DNA from: Lentzea aerocolonigenes
Lineage (GTDB): Bacteria; Actinomycetota; Actinomycetes; Mycobacteriales; Pseudonocardiaceae
Direction: 5' to 3'
DNA: 7,022 bases
Assembly (NCBI RefSeq): GCF_000955955.1
Contig: NZ_JYJG01000328.1
Location: 1-7,022 of the forward strand
Part shown: in pieces, positions 4,601 to 7,022 of the stretch
Layout of the letters: every line of letters starts with the position of its first letter
How positions within the stretch are numbered: position 1 is the stretch's first letter
The notes under the pieces: generated by a model
Seen by the model: only the letters and a program-made list of their open reading frames with translations
The model's database searches: none
Told to the model about the DNA's origin: nothing
Program-made: the position numbers and the translations under genes

Positions 4601-6993
4601 CCTTCCACGTCGCCGGTGACGTCGCCCTGTTCCCGCTGATCGACGACTGGGCGAAGACCGCGGAACGGGAGGCCGCGCTCGCACCGACCGAGGCGTGGAT
4701 CACCGAGACGTTGCGGCAGGCGGGGTTCCAGGACGTGCCGATCGTGCGCGAGGACCCCAGCTCGCTGATCCGCGGCCGGGAGCTGGTCGTGGCGATGGGG
4801 TGCGGCCTCAACGCCGGCGAGACCGTGGTGACGACAGAGCAGGGCTCGGCGCTGTACCAGTGGGCTGCCGCGACCGGTGTCGAGGACACCGCGCTGGCCG
4901 CGCTCTACGGTGCCGGTGAGGCTCTGAGCGAGCACGACGAGCCGATCAGTTCCCTGCTGCCGTTGAGCCACAGCCAGCAACGGGCGGTCGAGCACGCCCG
5001 TCGCGCGCGGATCACGGTCGTGGGCGGGCCGCCGGGAGCGGGCAAGACGCACACGCTGGCCGCGCTGGCGTTGGACGCCGTGGCCGCCGGACGGTCGGTG
5101 CTGCTCGCCAGCCGCACCCGCAACGCCGCCGACGTGCTCGGTGCCGCGCTGCGCAGGGCCGGTGGGCCGGTGCCGGTGCTGTTCGGCGACTCGGAGCTGC
5201 GCCAGGAGATGGCGCGCGAGCTGTCCGACGGACTCGCGGCGACCGGTGATCCCGGCCGGCTGAAGGAGCTCGACCGGGTGCGCAGAGCTGAAGTCGCGGC
5301 TGTTGGACGGATTCAGCGCGCTGTCGCCGCTTCGTTGCACGACGAGGAGCTGGCAGCCGAGGCGCGCAAGCACCACTCGCTGATGGCCGGACATCGGTCA
5401 ATTGCGCCTCATGCGTTCGACGCGGGTGTTGATTTTGTTGCGCTGCACGGACTTCTTCGGCCGCGCACCGGCCTCCTGGGTGGGCTGCGGACCGGGTGGG
5501 CGCGGTCGAGGGCGCGCAAGCTGACCGGTGCGGGTGAGGCGTCGTTCGAGGACCTGACGGCGGCTGTGGTCGCGGCCGAACAGACCGCTGCCTCAGTGCG
5601 GCTCGCGGCCGGTGGCGGCACGACGTTCGCCGAGCTGAGGCTGTTGCTGTCCGAACAGGACAGTGCGGCCCGGTCGGCGACTGCCGCGTGGCTCAAGGAG
5701 TTCGCGGTCAGCGGCCGCGGCTCGGGTGCGCGCCGGGCGGTGGCGGCGCTCGCGAAGGCGTTGCGCTCGGGCAGGGCGGCACGGCGGCGGGGACTGGCCG
5801 AGATCGACAGCGCGGATCTCGTCGCCGCGCTGCCGTTGTGGGTGGGCACGCTGTCCGACGTGGAGGACATCCTGCCTCCGGTGCCGGGCATGTTCGACCT
5901 GGTGATCATCGACGAGGCGAGCCACGTCGACCAGCCGCTTGCCGCGCCGGCGTTGCTGCGCGGGCGTTCCGCGGTGATCGGCGGTGATCCCCGGCAGCTG
6001 CGGCACGTGTCGTTCGTGAGCGACCAGGCCGTGCAGGCGGCGGTCGACGCCGAGGGCACCCAGGACCTGCGCGACCGGCTGGACGTGCCGAAGATGAGCC
6101 TGTTCGACGCGGGCGCCGCCACCGCGGGCGTGCACTGGCTCGACGAGCACCACCGCTGCGCACCGCACCTGATCGGGTTCGCCGCGGCGAAGTTCTACGA
6201 CGGCAAGATCGCGTTGCTGACCACGCACCCGGCGATCGCGGACGTCGACTGCATCGACACCGAACGCGTCGCCGGCTCGCGGACGCCGAAGGGCGTGAAC
6301 CAGGTCGAGGTCGACGCCGTGCTCGCCCACGTGCGCAAACGGATCGTGGCGGGCGTGCGGTCGATCGGTGTCGTGACGCCGTTCCGCGCGCAGGCGGACG
6401 CCCTGGAGGAAGCGCTGCTGGGCGAGCTGACGCTGGACGAGATCACCAAGGGCGGGGTGCGCGTCGGCACGGTGCACGGGGTGCAGGGCAGCGAGTTCGA
6501 CGAGGTCGTGATCAGCCTCGCGGCCGACGATAAGCCCGGCGGGTGGCGGTTCGTGAACGACCCCAACCTGCTCGCGGTGCTGACCACGCGTGCTCGCGGG
6601 AAGGTGCACGTGATCACGTCGGTCGCCGAACCGCCGGGACTGGCCGGCGAGTACCTGAAGCACGCGGACGTGCCGCCGACCGAGACCGCAGGGACCGAGC
6701 CGGCGGACGCCTGGACGGCTCGGCTGGCCCAGGAGCTGACGACCGCGGGCCTGACCGTGCGGACGGGCTATCCGGTGGGGCAGTGGCGGGTCGATCTCGT
6801 GGTGGGCGAGAAGGAGGACGCCGTCGCGGTGGAGACGCGCCCGCACCCGGAAGGGGCACAGGCGCATCTCGCCCGCTGGCGCGCCCTGACCCACGCGGGT
6901 TGGCGCGTGCACGACGCTTTCAGCAGCCGCTTCGACCACGACCCGGCCCGCGCCGCCGTAGAACTGGCCCAGGAACTCGCGCCGGGTGGCTGA
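4591..6993 (+). CDS. SF1 (UPF1-like) helicase body with C-terminal PD-(D/E)XK-like domain
   Basis: This frame holds 800 codons of coding sequence. Joined to the upstream piece it gives about 921 residues, whose numbering is used here. Helicase motifs run in order: Q-motif Gln250 (LSHSQQRAV), Walker A GPPGAGKT (267-274, Lys273), Walker B DEAS (562-565), motif III GGDPRQL (585-591), motif IV with Arg643 (DEHHRC), TPFRAQ (717-722), motif V GTVHGVQGSE (747-756) and motif VI TTRAR (786-790). This is an AAA_11/AAA_12 or UPF1-like SF1B engine that should unwind or translocate on DNA or RNA. Residues about 829-918 resemble the Vsr/MTES_1575-type endonuclease fold: Asp856 (WRVDLVV), Glu869 (AVAVETRP) and a final AGWRVHDAFSSRF strand. 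The usual Asp/Lys two positions after the Glu is Arg here. The body has no good start codon at the junction (candidates are CTG 4591, GTG 4736 and ATG 4795). A repair or defence role is inferred. Confidence 0.88.
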   Translation: MNYAFHVAGDVALFPLIDDWAKTAEREAALAPTEAWITETLRQAGFQDVPIVREDPSSLIRGRELVVAMGCGLNAGETVVTTEQGSALYQWAAATGVEDTALAALYGAGEALSEHDEPISSLLPLSHSQQRAVEHARRARITVVGGPPGAGKTHTLAALALDAVAAGRSVLLASRTRNAADVLGAALRRAGGPVPVLFGDSELRQEMARELSDGLAATGDPGRLKELDRVRRAEVAAVGRIQRAVAASLHDEELAAEARKHHSLMAGHRSIAPHAFDAGVDFVALHGLLRPRTGLLGGLRTGWARSRARKLTGAGEASFEDLTAAVVAAEQTAASVRLAAGGGTTFAELRLLLSEQDSAARSATAAWLKEFAVSGRGSGARRAVAALAKALRSGRAARRRGLAEIDSADLVAALPLWVGTLSDVEDILPPVPGMFDLVIIDEASHVDQPLAAPALLRGRSAVIGGDPRQLRHVSFVSDQAVQAAVDAEGTQDLRDRLDVPKMSLFDAGAATAGVHWLDEHHRCAPHLIGFAAAKFYDGKIALLTTHPAIADVDCIDTERVAGSRTPKGVNQVEVDAVLAHVRKRIVAGVRSIGVVTPFRAQADALEEALLGELTLDEITKGGVRVGTVHGVQGSEFDEVVISLAADDKPGGWRFVNDPNLLAVLTTRARGKVHVITSVAEPPGLAGEYLKHADVPPTETAGTEPADAWTARLAQELTTAGLTVRTGYPVGQWRVDLVVGEKEDAVAVETRPHPEGAQAHLARWRALTHAGWRVHDAFSSRFDHDPARAAVELAQELAPGG

Positions 6994-7022
6994 GGGCGTC
7001 TGCAAGTACCACCAACTGCGAG

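Noticed and set aside
4126..5394. Long minus-strand open frame opposite the regulator/helicase junction
   Set aside because: It is antisense to conserved helicase motifs, has no recognisable domain and has the composition of a shadow frame.
5593..7005. 470-codon minus-strand open frame opposite the helicase
   Set aside because: Rich in Arg, His, Gln and Val without domains; the plus strand encodes ordered SF1 motifs over the same bases.
6994..7022. Terminator or new gene after the helicase
   Set aside because: Only 29 bases remain and they contain no convincing stem-loop or start site.

Overview
The window is high-GC DNA with strongly G/C-biased third codon positions and several GTG starts, typical of an actinomycete. 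The secreted aqualysin/proteinase K-type subtilase with a putative Ig-like domain and a P-domain, and the DesK-type two-component pair, suggest a Pseudonocardiaceae-like organism (Lentzea/Saccharothrix/Amycolatopsis group). That placement is inferred from gene style and not shown by any marker gene. No rRNA, tRNA, insertion sequence, CRISPR array or phage gene was seen.

Layout. (1) 1-1673, plus strand: the 3' part of a secreted S8 serine protease; its signal peptide and the start of its propeptide lie upstream of the window. (2) 1615-2400, minus strand: a CPBP/CAAX-type membrane protease. It converges on the subtilase and overlaps its 3' end by 59 bp. A strong GC-rich hairpin at 1712-1739, inside the CPBP gene, lies where a terminator for the subtilase would be. 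The seventh codon of the CPBP gene is a rare TTA. (3) 2401-2499: a divergent control region with two perfect inverted repeats and a direct repeat. (4) 2500-3606 and 3603-4232, plus strand: a membrane histidine kinase (HisKA_3) and its NarL/LuxR-type response regulator, overlapping as ATGA. (5) 4229-6993, plus strand: an SF1 (UPF1-like) helicase with a C-terminal PD-(D/E)XK-like domain, joined to the regulator gene by a GTGA overlap. Its reading frame is broken by one -1 shift at about 4591, separating a 121-codon N-terminal piece from an 800-codon body.

How they may work together. The kinase, the regulator and the N-terminal helicase piece are packed as one translationally coupled unit. The kinase probably senses a membrane or envelope state through its 5-6 transmembrane segments and phosphorylates the regulator. 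The dyads between the kinase and the divergent CPBP gene are the obvious candidate target for that regulator. The helicase-nuclease is probably co-transcribed but has no evident functional link to the sensor; a nucleic-acid repair or defence role is an inference from its domain fusion.

The points most worth a second look are the clean frame break in the helicase gene, its altered nuclease motif, the tandem dyads in the divergent promoter region, the TTA codon at the start of the CPBP gene, and the hairpin embedded in the opposing gene.
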